A stretch of 22,421 nucleotides of DNA from an uncultured Eubacteriales bacterium (GTDB lineage: Bacteria > Bacillota > Clostridia > Oscillospirales > Oscillospiraceae), in NCBI GenBank assembly GCA_900549405.1, contig URNZ01000029.1, positions 1 to 22,421 of the forward strand, written 5' to 3'. Numbering within the stretch: the first letter of the stretch is position 1; every line of letters starts with the position of its first letter. Both the position numbers and the translations under genes were made by a program. Positions 6,397 to 15,111 of the stretch are shown here, piece after piece. A model generated the notes under the pieces. The model saw only the letters and a program-made list of their open reading frames with translations, was not told the DNA's origin and did no database searches.

Positions 6397-7697
6397 GCCT
6401 GTCCTCCTGTCACCGCCGCCAAGGGCAGCAGAATGTCAAACTGGGTGCGCACCCCGGGCTGGGACTCCACCTGAATGGTCCCCCCCAGCTCGTCCACGAT
6501 ATACTTCACTGCGGGCAGCCCCACGCCCCGGTTGATATCCCCGGTGTCGGGGTTGAATTTGGTGGAGTAGCCCACCTGAAACAGCAGGTCCATGGCCCGC
6601 TTGGAGATGCCCGGGCCGTTGTCCGTCACCTGGAGATGAAGCTGATCCCCCTGGACGCGGCAGTCCACCAGCACGTTGCCGTGGCCCGGCCCGGCCTGAA
6701 TGGCCTCCACCGCGTTGGTCACCAGGTTTTTCAGCACGGACAGCAGGCGATAGTGCTCCCGGATGGGCAGATCCCGGTCATAGCCGCACTCCAGGCGGAT
6801 GTCCGCCCGCAGCTGGCCCAGCAGCTGGCGGGTGGACACCTGAAGGATGTGCAGCAGGTCTGACAGGGCCATGGTCTCGCCGTCAAAGTCCCCGGCCACC
6901 TCCTCCTCAATGCCCCGGATGATGCGCAGGTTGTCCTTCTTCACCTCGTGGACGTCCCGGGCGATGGACAGAGCCAGGGCGGTGAGGGATTCATCGGCGT
7001 GCTGGGCCTCCAGCCGCTCGTAGAGCTGATAGGCGCTGGACATGACGGCCTCGATGTCCTCGGCGTCCTTTTTCAGAAAATAGAGCTCGGTCTTCAAATC
7101 GGCGGTCATGAGAAACAGGTGCTGATAGCGCTGCTCGTGCTCCTCCCGCAGGATGAGCAGGCGATAGCTGCGGCTGACGAACAGAATGGTCAGCGCCGCC
7201 AGAGACCGGCCAAAGGCCAGCCACAGCAGGGCCACCAGCATGTCCCGGGACAGGGCCAGACTGCGGCTGGACAGCATTAAATTCACCAGGTTAGACACCC
7301 CGTCGCAGACCAGCATGGACAGCCACAGCCGGGGATAGGAGGCCGAGCGCCGGTCAGACAGCAGCAGGCACAGCAGCGCGTCGTAGCACAGATAGAACAC
7401 CCCGCCGGGATATTCCATCTCCAGGGCCTGGATCAGCGGCACCCCGGCATACAGGTCGGTGAGGGCGCGGAAGAGCAGCACGAACAGCCCCGTGACCAGA
7501 CCGGTCTGGGGCCGGTGGCTGTCCCGCATGACCAGAATGAGCAGCACGGGGTATAGGACCACGGCGGCGGACACGCGAAAGCCCTCCGCCCACACAGAGA
7601 CATACAGCTGACTGGTCAGGGCGATACACAGTCCCACCAGCAGCCGCCGCTGAAGGGCGGACAGCCGCAGGGAGGAGAAGGCGCGGGGATTCATCAA
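6393..7697 (-). CDS. Sensor histidine kinase (GlnK/YcbA-like)
   Basis: A 434-residue membrane sensor kinase. The N-terminal half (to about residue 180) holds five or six hydrophobic segments with little extracellular sequence. The cytoplasmic part carries the probable phospho-acceptor H250 in RDVHEVKKDN, the N box (NLVTNAVEAI, about 324-333), the G1 box DNGPGI (359-364) and the G2 box GVGL (391-394) of the HATPase_c domain. This arrangement fits the kinases paired with YcbB-type regulators. The start may be the TTG at 7697, about 8 nt after AAGGAG, or the ATG at 7694; the difference is one residue. The stop overlaps the regulator start. A consensus-like promoter lies about 50-80 nt upstream on the minus strand. 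Confidence 0.92.
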   Translation of the reverse strand: MMNPRAFSSLRLSALQRRLLVGLCIALTSQLYVSVWAEGFRVSAAVVLYPVLLILVMRDSHRPQTGLVTGLFVLLFRALTDLYAGVPLIQALEMEYPGGVFYLCYDALLCLLLSDRRSASYPRLWLSMLVCDGVSNLVNLMLSSRSLALSRDMLVALLWLAFGRSLAALTILFVSRSYRLLILREEHEQRYQHLFLMTADLKTELYFLKKDAEDIEAVMSSAYQLYERLEAQHADESLTALALSIARDVHEVKKDNLRIIRGIEEEVAGDFDGETMALSDLLHILQVSTRQLLGQLRADIRLECGYDRDLPIREHYRLLSVLKNLVTNAVEAIQAGPGHGNVLVDCRVQGDQLHLQVTDNGPGISKRAMDLLFQVGYSTKFNPDTGDINRGVGLPAVKYIVDELGGTIQVESQPGVRTQFDILLPLAAVTGGQA

Positions 7698-7748
7698 GGG
7701 GCAGGCTCCTTTCCAGCGTATCAGAGAATATCAGGATACGATACCTCT

Positions 7749-7777
7749 ATAATAAAGAACTTTATCCGTTTGCGCAA
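7749..7777 (-). promoter_or_regulatory. Promoter of the kinase-regulator operon
   Basis: On the minus strand, TTGCGC (7777-7772) and TATTAT (7754-7749) are separated by 17 bp. The leader downstream contains a GTATC...GATAC inverted repeat (about 7719-7740) that could bind a regulator. Confidence 0.65.
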
Positions 7778-7810
7778 GGGGGAAAGGGCTTTTTTGCGCT
7801 GAATCGCTAT

Positions 7811-7875
7811 TGTAAATACAGTTAATATCCTGTTTTGCCTGACGGGCTGGGCGTTAAGAAAGTGTAAATATCGTT
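7811..7875 (+). repeat. Pair of TGTAAATA-nn-GTT direct repeats upstream of the activase operon
   Basis: TGTAAATA followed by two bases and GTT occurs at 7811-7823 and again at 7863-7875. The copies are 52 bp apart, about five helical turns, and the second abuts the predicted -35 box. They are candidate operator half-sites; the cognate regulator is unknown. Confidence 0.35.
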
Positions 7876-7902
7876 GTTTTCCCCCGGGGAACATTTTATC
7901 AT
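7874..7902 (+). promoter_or_regulatory. Probable promoter of the activase operon
   Basis: TTGTTT (7874-7879) and TATCAT (7897-7902) lie 17 bp apart in an AT-rich patch, predicting a start near 7909. The divergent kinase promoter lies about 100 bp away. Confidence 0.5.
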
Positions 7903-7913
7903 AATATAAATCA

Positions 7914-7941
7914 GACTGCCCCGGAATGCCCGGGAACAGTC
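7914..7941 (+). other. Leader hairpin before the activase gene
   Basis: GACTG...CAGTC encloses CCCGG-AATGC-CCGGG, giving a stem-loop at the very 5' end of the predicted transcript. There is no T-run. It might stabilise the message; no known riboswitch is recognised. Confidence 0.35.
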
Positions 7942-7969
7942 AGTTTCAGGCAACGGAAGGGAAGCAATT

Positions 7970-10906
7970 ATGAGTCTGCGCGTGGGAATCGACATCGGCT
8001 CCACCACCGTGAAAGTGGTGGTGCTGGACGAGCAAAATAAACTGCTGTTCCGCTCATACGAGCGGCACTACTCCAAAACCAGAGAGCGGGCCTGCCAGAC
8101 CCTGCGCTCTATCTCTGAGATGCTGGCCGGACAGCAGATCCGCGTGACCATCACCGGCTCCGCCGGACTGGGCGTGGCCAACGCCGCGGGCATCGACTTT
8201 GTCCAGGAGGTCTATGCCACCGCCGCCGCCGTGAACACCTATATCCCCGACACCGACGCCGTCATCGAGCTGGGGGGCGAGGATGCCAAGATCATCTTCT
8301 TCGGCGGGGCCCTGGAGGAGCGGATGAACGGCTCCTGCGCCGGGGGCACCGGGGCCTTCATCGATCAGATGGCCACCCTGATGAACGTGTCCGTCCAGGA
8401 GCTGGATGCCCTGTCGTTAAAGCACGAGAAGATCTATCCCATCGCCTCCCGGTGCGGCGTGTTTGCCAAGAGCGACATTCAGCCCATTCTGAACCAGGGC
8501 GGGCGGAAGGAGGACGTGGCCGCCTCTATCTTCCAGGCCGTGGTGGACCAGACGGTGGCCGGTCTGACCCAGGGCCGGGAGCTGAAGGGCAAGATCGTCT
8601 TTCTGGGCGGTCCCCTCCACTTTCTTATGGGCCTGCGGGAGCGCTTTGTGGACACCCTGAAGCTGGACGCCGACCACGCCGTATTCCCCAAGGACGGCGA
8701 CTGCTTCGCCGCCATGGGCGCGGCCCTGTGCGCCGCCGACTATGCCACCGCTCCCTTCGAGGATGTGCTGAAAAAGCTGGAGGAGAGCGTGGAGACCACC
8801 ACGGCGGTGGACACCATGCCCCCCCTCTTCAACAGCCAGGAGGAGTATGACGCCTTCTGTGCCCGGCACAACGCCAACCACCCCCCGGAGGTGGACGCCA
8901 AGACCTATACCGGCCCCGCCTGGCTGGGCATCGACGCCGGGTCCACCACCACCAAGCTGGCTCTCATCACCGCCGACGGTGGACTGCTGTATACCTACTA
9001 CCACTCCAACGAGGGCAACCCTGTGGCCATCGTGCTGGAGCAGCTGAAAGAGATCTACGCCCTGTGCGCTGGCCGCATCCAGATAAAAGGCGCAGCCGTC
9101 ACCGGCTATGGCGAGGACCTGATCAAAAACGCCTTCTCCTGCGATCTGGGTCTGGTGGAGACTATGGCCCACTATAAGGCGGCGGCCCACTTCCAGCCCG
9201 ACGTGGACTTTATCATCGACATCGGCGGCCAGGACATGAAGTGCTTTAAGATCCGCAACGGCGCGGTGGACTCCATCATGCTCAACGAGGCCTGTTCCTC
9301 CGGCTGCGGCTCCTTCATCGAGACCTTTGCCAAGGCCCTGGGCTATAACATCGCCGACTTCTCCAAGCTGGGGCTGTTCACCCAAAAGCCGGTGAACCTG
9401 GGCTCCCGGTGTACCGTGTTTATGAACTCCAGCGTGAAGCAGGCCCAAAAGGACGGGGCCAGCGTGGCGGACATCTCCGCCGGCCTGTCCACCTCCATTG
9501 TGAAAAACGCCATTTATAAGGTCATCCGGGCCGCATCCGCCGACGATCTGGGGGAGCACATCGTGGTCCAGGGCGGTACGTTCTTAAACGACGCGGTGCT
9601 GCGGGCCTTTGAACAGGAGCTGGACCGGAACGTGACCCGGCCCACCATCGCCGGGCTGATGGGTGCCTTCGGCGCGGCCCTGGCCGCCCGGGACCTGCAC
9701 CTGGACCGCAGCAGCCTGCTGACGGCGGACGATCTGGCCCACTTTACCCACAAGGCCCGCCCGGCCACCTGCGGCCTGTGTACCAACCACTGCTCCCTCA
9801 CGGTGAACTCCTTCGACGGGGGCCGCCGCTTCGTCTCGGGCAACCGGTGCTCCCGCCCCCTGGGGGAGGAGCCCAGCCGCCAGCCCGACCTGATGCGGTA
9901 TAAATACGCAAAGCTGCGCGCCATGCAGGGCAACGGCGCCGGAGACGGCAGCCGGGGCACCATGGGCATCCCCTTCGGCCTGAACATGTACGAGAACCTG
10001 CCCTTCTGGTTCACCCTGCTCACCCACCTGAATTTCCAGGTGGTCCTGTCGCCGGAGTCCAGCCGGAAGCTCTATCTCAAGGGCCAGCGCACCATCCCCT
10101 CCGACACGGTGTGCTACCCCGCCAAGCTGCTCCACGGCCATGTGGAGGCCCTGGTGGAGGCGGGGGTGGACAACATCTTCTATCCCTGTATGCCCTATAA
10201 CTTTGACGAGGGGAAGAGCGACAACAACTATAACTGTCCCGTGGTGGCCTATTACCCCGAGCTGCTGGCCGCCAACGTGCCCGACCTGAAAAAGGTCCGC
10301 TACTTAAATCCCTATTTCGGGCTGCACCGCCCCCGCGACTTTGCCAAGCGGGCGGAGGCCTGGTTTGCAGAGCAGTTCCAGATCCCCAAGCGGGAGACGG
10401 CGGCGGCGGTGAAGGCCGCCTATGCCGCCTATGACGACTATAAGAACGACCTGCGGAATAAAGCCCAGGAGTTCATCGCCCAGGCCCGAAAAGAAGACCG
10501 GCCCATCCTCATCGTGGCCGGACGCCCCTATCACATGGACCCGGAGATCAACCACGGCATCAACGACCTGATCACCTCCTATGGCTTTGTGCTCATCACC
10601 GAGGACTCGGTGGCCTATCTGGAGGACAAGGCCCCCCGCCATGTGCTGAACCAGTGGACCTATCACGCCAGAATGTATAACGCCGCCCGGTATGCCTGCA
10701 CCCAGCCGGACATGGAGGTCATCCAGCTGGTGTCCTTCGGCTGCGGCATCGACGCCATCACCGGCGACGAGATGCGCTCCATCCTGGAGGACGGGGGCAA
10801 GCTGTATACCCAGCTGAAGATCGACGACATCAACAATTTGGGCGCAGTGAAGATCCGCATCCGCAGCCTGATGGCCGCCATCCAGGCCAGAAAACAGCGG
10901 AACTGA
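7970..10906 (+). CDS. 2-hydroxyacyl-CoA dehydratase-type activase: tandem BcrAD/BadFG domains plus DUF2229
   Basis: A 978-residue cytoplasmic protein of the ATP-dependent activator family (HgdC/BcrAD, ASKHA fold). Domain 1 (about 1-270) has GIDIGSTTVK and the two cluster-binding cysteines, Cys123 (SCAGGTGAF) and Cys162 (SRCGVFAK). Domain 2 (about 317-585) repeats this with GIDAGSTTTK, Cys442 (ACSSGCGSF) and Cys481 (SRCTVFMN). Known activators are homodimers that bridge one [4Fe-4S] with two cysteines per subunit, so this chain could form that dimer within itself. A cysteine cluster follows (C601, C604, C608, C627) and then a DUF2229/CoA-enzyme-activase region with conserved Cys715 and later cysteines. 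The substrate is unknown. Family logic predicts ATP-driven transfer of a low-potential electron to the partner protein encoded next. RBS GGAAGGGAAG. Confidence 0.9.
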   Translation: MSLRVGIDIGSTTVKVVVLDEQNKLLFRSYERHYSKTRERACQTLRSISEMLAGQQIRVTITGSAGLGVANAAGIDFVQEVYATAAAVNTYIPDTDAVIELGGEDAKIIFFGGALEERMNGSCAGGTGAFIDQMATLMNVSVQELDALSLKHEKIYPIASRCGVFAKSDIQPILNQGGRKEDVAASIFQAVVDQTVAGLTQGRELKGKIVFLGGPLHFLMGLRERFVDTLKLDADHAVFPKDGDCFAAMGAALCAADYATAPFEDVLKKLEESVETTTAVDTMPPLFNSQEEYDAFCARHNANHPPEVDAKTYTGPAWLGIDAGSTTTKLALITADGGLLYTYYHSNEGNPVAIVLEQLKEIYALCAGRIQIKGAAVTGYGEDLIKNAFSCDLGLVETMAHYKAAAHFQPDVDFIIDIGGQDMKCFKIRNGAVDSIMLNEACSSGCGSFIETFAKALGYNIADFSKLGLFTQKPVNLGSRCTVFMNSSVKQAQKDGASVADISAGLSTSIVKNAIYKVIRAASADDLGEHIVVQGGTFLNDAVLRAFEQELDRNVTRPTIAGLMGAFGAALAARDLHLDRSSLLTADDLAHFTHKARPATCGLCTNHCSLTVNSFDGGRRFVSGNRCSRPLGEEPSRQPDLMRYKYAKLRAMQGNGAGDGSRGTMGIPFGLNMYENLPFWFTLLTHLNFQVVLSPESSRKLYLKGQRTIPSDTVCYPAKLLHGHVEALVEAGVDNIFYPCMPYNFDEGKSDNNYNCPVVAYYPELLAANVPDLKKVRYLNPYFGLHRPRDFAKRAEAWFAEQFQIPKRETAAAVKAAYAAYDDYKNDLRNKAQEFIAQARKEDRPILIVAGRPYHMDPEINHGINDLITSYGFVLITEDSVAYLEDKAPRHVLNQWTYHARMYNAARYACTQPDMEVIQLVSFGCGIDAITGDEMRSILEDGGKLYTQLKIDDINNLGAVKIRIRSLMAAIQARKQRN

Positions 10907-10946
10907 CCAACCATCCAGACAGACGATCCAGAAAGGAACGAAAATT

Positions 10947-12302
10947 ATGGCCAAGCTAGTATACGACGAAAACGGCCGCCTGCTGTTCACCAAGGAGATG
11001 AAGCAGGAGTATACCATTCTGATGCCCCAGATGCTGCCCATCCACTTCGGCATGTTCCGCAAGCTGCTGGAGCTGGAGGGCTATCACGTGGACCAGCTGA
11101 ACAACGAGGGGCGGTCTGTGGTGGACGAGGGGCTGAAATATGTCCACAACGACACCTGCTACCCCGCCCTGCTGGTCATCGGCCAGTTTATGGACGCCAT
11201 CCAGCACGGGGGCTATGACCCCCATAAAGTTGCCCTGTTCATCACCCAGACCGGCGGCGGCTGCCGGGCCAGCAACTACATCCACCTGCTGCGCAAGGCC
11301 CTGGCCAAGGCGGGGATGGACTATGTGCCCGTCATCTCCGTGTCCTTCGGCCTGGAGAAGAACCCGGGCTTCCAGCTCACTGTCAGTCTGATCCGCAAGC
11401 TGGTATACGGCATGATGTACGGCGACCTCATCATGTGGGTGGCCAACCAGGTCCGGCCCTATGAGGTAAATGCCGGGGCCACCGACCTGAGAGTGGAGGG
11501 CTGGGTCCAGCGCATGGTGGACCGCTTCCAGCAGGGTAAGGGCATGAGCCGCCGCCAGATGCGGGCCATCTTCGACGAGATCTGCGCCGACTTCGCTTCC
11601 ATCCCTGTGGCGGGGGAGCCCAAGGTGCGGGTGGGCATCGTGGGCGAGATCTATGTGAAGTTCTCCGCCCTGGGCAACAACCACCTGGAGCAGTTCCTCC
11701 TCAGCGAGGGGGTGGAGCCGGTGGTGCCCGGCCTTACCGACTTTATGATCTTCAAGATCTACAACCGGGTGGCCGACGTAAAGCTCTATGGCGGAAAGTG
11801 GGCCAAGAAGGCCCTGTGCAAGTTCTTCATGGGCTATATCCAAAGCTGCCAGAAGGACATGATCGACGCCCTGAACAAGTCGGGCCGCTTCCGTGCCCCC
11901 GGTACCTTCGACGACCTCCACCGCCTGGTCCACGGCTATCTGGGCGACGGGAACAAGATGGGCGAGGGCTGGCTGCTCACCGCCGAGATGCTGGAGCTCA
12001 TTCACTCCGGCACCAACAACATCGTCTGTACCCAGCCCTTCGGCTGCCTGCCCAACCACATCGTGGGCAAGGGCATGATCCGCAAGCTGAAGGACGACTA
12101 TCCCACCAGCAACATCGTGGCCATCGACTATGACCCCAGCGCCACCAAGATCAACCAGGAGAACCGCATCAAGCTGATGCTGGCAAACGCCAAGGGCCTG
12201 GTCCACGCCCAAGCCCAGCCGGACCCCGCCCCCGTCCACGCCGTCCCCCAAATGGAGCGGGAGGAAAAAGCTGTCCCCGCCCAGGAGCGGGAGTCGGCGT
12301 AA
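10947..12302 (+). CDS. 2-hydroxyacyl-CoA dehydratase-like partner of the activase (COG3581 type)
   Basis: A 451-residue protein encoded 40 nt after the activase with its own AAAGGA ribosome site. It resembles the C-terminal module of the single activase proteins of about 1,400 aa found in many anaerobes. Conserved Cys sites typical of dehydratase-like folds are present: NDTCYPA (Cys71), TGGGCRASNY (Cys106), and IVCTQPFGCLPNH (Cys361 and Cys367). These would hold an Fe-S cluster that receives the electron from the activase. The last 40 residues or so are Ala/Pro/Glu/Gln-rich and probably disordered. The reaction is not known for this subgroup, so I do not assign a substrate. The gene ends before a strong hairpin. 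Confidence 0.85.
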   Translation: MAKLVYDENGRLLFTKEMKQEYTILMPQMLPIHFGMFRKLLELEGYHVDQLNNEGRSVVDEGLKYVHNDTCYPALLVIGQFMDAIQHGGYDPHKVALFITQTGGGCRASNYIHLLRKALAKAGMDYVPVISVSFGLEKNPGFQLTVSLIRKLVYGMMYGDLIMWVANQVRPYEVNAGATDLRVEGWVQRMVDRFQQGKGMSRRQMRAIFDEICADFASIPVAGEPKVRVGIVGEIYVKFSALGNNHLEQFLLSEGVEPVVPGLTDFMIFKIYNRVADVKLYGGKWAKKALCKFFMGYIQSCQKDMIDALNKSGRFRAPGTFDDLHRLVHGYLGDGNKMGEGWLLTAEMLELIHSGTNNIVCTQPFGCLPNHIVGKGMIRKLKDDYPTSNIVAIDYDPSATKINQENRIKLMLANAKGLVHAQAQPDPAPVHAVPQMEREEKAVPAQERESA

Positions 12303-12330
12303 CACAGCAATAAGATTAGAATATAAGATC

Positions 12331-12365
12331 AGCCCCCGGCCTATCCATCAGGTAGGCCGGGGGCT
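12331..12365. terminator. Hairpin terminator between convergent genes
   Basis: AGCCCCCGGCCTA pairs perfectly with TAGGCCGGGGGCT around a 9-nt loop. It lies 28 nt after the activase operon and 19 nt from the end of the opposing acyltransferase gene. T-rich sequence follows on the minus strand (TCTTATATTCT); only GTGCGTCTCTTT follows on the plus strand. Confidence 0.75.
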
Positions 12366-12384
12366 GTGCGTCTCTTTGGGGGCT

Positions 12385-13443
12385 TTAGCCCAGCAGCCGC
12401 CAGCGGAGCTGAAAGCGGGTGCAGAGGGCGTCATACAGGAAATAGGTCAAGAATGGGAGGGTATAGCAGATTAAAAGGCGGGCGGCCAGAAGAACAGACA
12501 GGCCCCCCACGCCGTGGCGCTGCAAGAAGGCCGTGCCCAGGGTGAGGAACAGGCAGTGGGACAGATAGACGAAGAACGAACTCTGGTAGAGCCGCTGAAG
12601 TCCCCGCCGAAGTACCTTCGAGGCGCGGCCCAGGCGCAGACAGATGGAGTGGACCAGGGCGATGGACAGCAGGTCGGCCACCAGCTTGACGTCGTTCAGG
12701 TTCAGCCCCAGGGAGTGGCCGGAATATTGCAGATAGGCAAGCCCGGCGCAGAGCAGGACCACGGCTCCGCAGATGACTTGCCCCAGACCGCCGGAAAAAG
12801 CAGCCGTGACCAGGTCATAGTGCTTTCCCACATACAGCCCGGCCACCCAAAAGAGAAGATAGGTCAAAAAGACCCGGTCAGAATAGGGAAAATCGATGCC
12901 GCCCAGGGACAGGATGTAAGAAAACTGCTGCATGAAAAAGAAGGTCAGCAGACCGACGCCAAAGGCCAGATACGCCGGGATGTGCTTCAGCGCCCACAGC
13001 CAGAGGGGCATGAGAAGATAAAACTGCATGACGATCACGATGTAATAAAAGGGGGAGGAGAGGTTGCCCAGGAGCAGATAAGAGAAGAATTCCCGCCCCT
13101 CCCCACGGACATAGCCGATGCGCAGGAAACAGGCATAATAGATCACCACCCACAGCACATAGGGGAGATAGATCTTCTGAATGCGCTGGAGCATATAGCG
13201 GAGATAGCCGCCGAGGGTGAGCTCCCTGTCCATAAAATGCAGGGCCATTTTGACGGCCCCGGTGTACAGAAACATGGGCACCACAAAGGCCGCCAAGCGC
13301 CAGGGAAAGTAGATGACCGCCGCCTGCCAGGAGGTTGGCGTGACCGAGGAGATGCCCAGGGACAACACATGGATCAAAATGACCAAAAGACACGCAATGG
13401 CGTTCATATCGTTCAGTTCGCGCTTTTTTGTGGAGGCTGCCAT
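12385..13443 (-). CDS. Membrane acyltransferase (acyltransferase_3 family)
   Basis: A 352-residue integral membrane protein with about ten hydrophobic segments, matching the acyltransferase_3 (OafA/WecH-like) family. These enzymes move acetyl or other acyl groups from CoA to sugars of surface glycans or similar acceptors. Family-like features are the early DMNAIACLLVILIHVLS helix, which carries the conserved His, and the VPMFLYTGAV segment. The acceptor cannot be told from the sequence. It is the third gene of a minus-strand run (DUF1643, FAD oxidoreductase, this gene), 51 nt after the oxidoreductase stop. The start ATG at 13443 is preceded by AAAGGA at a rather long distance of about 12 nt. 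Confidence 0.88.
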   Translation of the reverse strand: MAASTKKRELNDMNAIACLLVILIHVLSLGISSVTPTSWQAAVIYFPWRLAAFVVPMFLYTGAVKMALHFMDRELTLGGYLRYMLQRIQKIYLPYVLWVVIYYACFLRIGYVRGEGREFFSYLLLGNLSSPFYYIVIVMQFYLLMPLWLWALKHIPAYLAFGVGLLTFFFMQQFSYILSLGGIDFPYSDRVFLTYLLFWVAGLYVGKHYDLVTAAFSGGLGQVICGAVVLLCAGLAYLQYSGHSLGLNLNDVKLVADLLSIALVHSICLRLGRASKVLRRGLQRLYQSSFFVYLSHCLFLTLGTAFLQRHGVGGLSVLLAARLLICYTLPFLTYFLYDALCTRFQLRWRLLG

Positions 13444-13494
13444 GAGGATGCGTCCTTTCTTTCGTTTGAATGCTTGGAGGAGATTGCGGAAGCT

Positions 13495-15078
13495 TTACAG
13501 GCCCTGTGCCACCGCCTCGGCCACCCGGATGCCGTCCACGGCGGCGGAGACGATGCCGCCGGCATAGCCCGCACCCTCGCCGCAGGGGTAGAGGCCGGCC
13601 AGGGCGGACTGGAGCCGCGCATCCCGCAGGATGCGCACGGGGGAGGAGGAGCGGGTCTCCACCCCGGTGAGGACGGCGTCGGGGGCGGCAAAGCCGTGGA
13701 GCTTCCGGTCCATCAGGGGCAGGGCCTGGCGGAGAGTATCCGTGACGTAGCCGGGCAGGCAGGGGTCCAGCCGGCCCCAGCGCACCCCGGGGCGATAGGT
13801 GGGCAGGACGGCTCCCGGACCGTCGGAGGGGCGGGAATGCAGAAAATCCTCCAAGCGCTGGGCGGGGGCGGAGAAGGTTTCGCCGCCCTGGAGGAATGCG
13901 GCCCGCTCCCATTGCTGCTGAAAGCGCACCCCGGCCAGCACATCGTCCCCGGGGAAGTCCTCCGGGGTGACTCCCACCAAAAAGCCGCCGTTGATGTTGG
14001 CCCCATCTCTGGCCCGCAGGCTCATGCCGTTGGTCACCAGTTCTCCGGGGGTGGAGGCGGCGGCCACCACCTGTCCGCCGGGACAGACGCAGAAGGTGAA
14101 GGCGGAGCGGCCGGAGGGCAGGTGACAGGCCAGCTTATAGTCCGAGGGGGGCAGCCGGTCCGCCGACGGGCCGTATTGGGCCAGGCTGACGGCGCTCTGA
14201 TCGTGCTCGATGCGCACACCGATGGCAAAGGGCTTTTTCTCCATGGGAACCCCCGCCTGGGCCAGCATGGCAAAGGTATCCCGGGCGGAGTGGCCGGGGG
14301 CCAGGATCAAAGCGTCACAGGGCAGGGTATAGGGCCCCTGGGGCCCCTCCACCGTGAGGGCGGACAGCGCCCCGCCGGACTGCTCCAGCCCGGTCAGCCG
14401 GTGCCCAAAGCGCACATCGCAGCCCAGGGAGATCAGCTCCTGGCGGATGTGCTTCACCGTCTGGCGCAGCACGTCGGTGCCGATGTGGGGCTTGTGGGAC
14501 CAGCGCACGTCCGCCGGGGCCCCGGCGTCGATTAGGGCGTCCAGCACGGCGGAGATGCGGGGGTCGTGGGTGCCGGTGGTCAGCTTGCCGTCGGAAAAGG
14601 TGCCTGCGCCCCCCTCGCCAAACTGCACGTTAGAGGTGGGGTCCAGTTTCCCTGTGGACCAGAAGCGCTCCACGTCCGCCGTGCGCCGGTCCACATCCTG
14701 GCCGCGCTCCAGCACCACGCAGGGCAGGCCGTTCCGGGCCAGGAACAGGGCGGCGAACAGCCCCGCAGGACCCATGCCCACCACCACCGGGGGCAGGGAG
14801 GAGCGGCGGGTCACCGCCGGGAAGACATAGTGCTTGGGCTGGACCAGGGTCACGTGTTTCCCCGGCGCGCCGCGGACCACGGCCTCCTCGTCGGGCAGGT
14901 CCAGGCCCACGGTGTAGACGTAGTGGACGTCCCCCTTGTTCCGGGCGTCGATGGACTGGCGCAGCAGGGTCAGCTCCCCCAGCGCCCCAGGCCGCAGCCC
15001 CAGCGCCCGGGCGGCCTTTTTCCGCAGCAGGTCCAGGTTGCCGTCTACCGGGAGGGGAAGGTTGGAAATTTGGATCAT
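13495..15078 (-). CDS. FAD-dependent oxidoreductase (COG2509 type)
   Basis: A 527-residue flavoprotein of the widespread, poorly characterised NAD(FAD)-dependent dehydrogenase group. An N-terminal region (about 1-90) has a small alpha/beta look with LRKKAARALGL and SIDARNKGDV. The dinucleotide-binding motif GMGPAG (101-106) follows, with E124 placed to bind the FAD ribose. GEGGAGTFSDGKLTTG (about 154-169) is a signature of the group. The C-terminus carries YPCGEGAGYAGGIVSAAVDG, the second FAD-contact motif. The substrate is unknown. It is encoded 33 nt after the DUF1643 gene on the same strand; its own ribosome site is weak. Confidence 0.9.
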   Translation of the reverse strand: MIQISNLPLPVDGNLDLLRKKAARALGLRPGALGELTLLRQSIDARNKGDVHYVYTVGLDLPDEEAVVRGAPGKHVTLVQPKHYVFPAVTRRSSLPPVVVGMGPAGLFAALFLARNGLPCVVLERGQDVDRRTADVERFWSTGKLDPTSNVQFGEGGAGTFSDGKLTTGTHDPRISAVLDALIDAGAPADVRWSHKPHIGTDVLRQTVKHIRQELISLGCDVRFGHRLTGLEQSGGALSALTVEGPQGPYTLPCDALILAPGHSARDTFAMLAQAGVPMEKKPFAIGVRIEHDQSAVSLAQYGPSADRLPPSDYKLACHLPSGRSAFTFCVCPGGQVVAAASTPGELVTNGMSLRARDGANINGGFLVGVTPEDFPGDDVLAGVRFQQQWERAAFLQGGETFSAPAQRLEDFLHSRPSDGPGAVLPTYRPGVRWGRLDPCLPGYVTDTLRQALPLMDRKLHGFAAPDAVLTGVETRSSSPVRILRDARLQSALAGLYPCGEGAGYAGGIVSAAVDGIRVAEAVAQGL

Positions 15079-15111
15079 GTTGAAACACCACTTTTAGGAT
15101 ACAAATCGTAT

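Noticed and set aside
8417..9559. A 380-codon minus-strand frame inside the activase gene
   Set aside because: A complement shadow of the ASKHA domains, whose motifs prove the plus-strand reading.
10956..12305. A 449-codon minus-strand frame spanning the whole dehydratase-like gene
   Set aside because: A shadow on the opposite strand; the plus-strand gene has a ribosome site and conserved Cys motifs.
12514..14535. A 673-codon open frame on the plus strand opposite the acyltransferase and FAD oxidoreductase genes
   Set aside because: It is antisense to two well-supported genes, is rich in Gly/Gln/His as expected from the complement of GC-rich coding sequence, has no ribosome site and matches no family I know.
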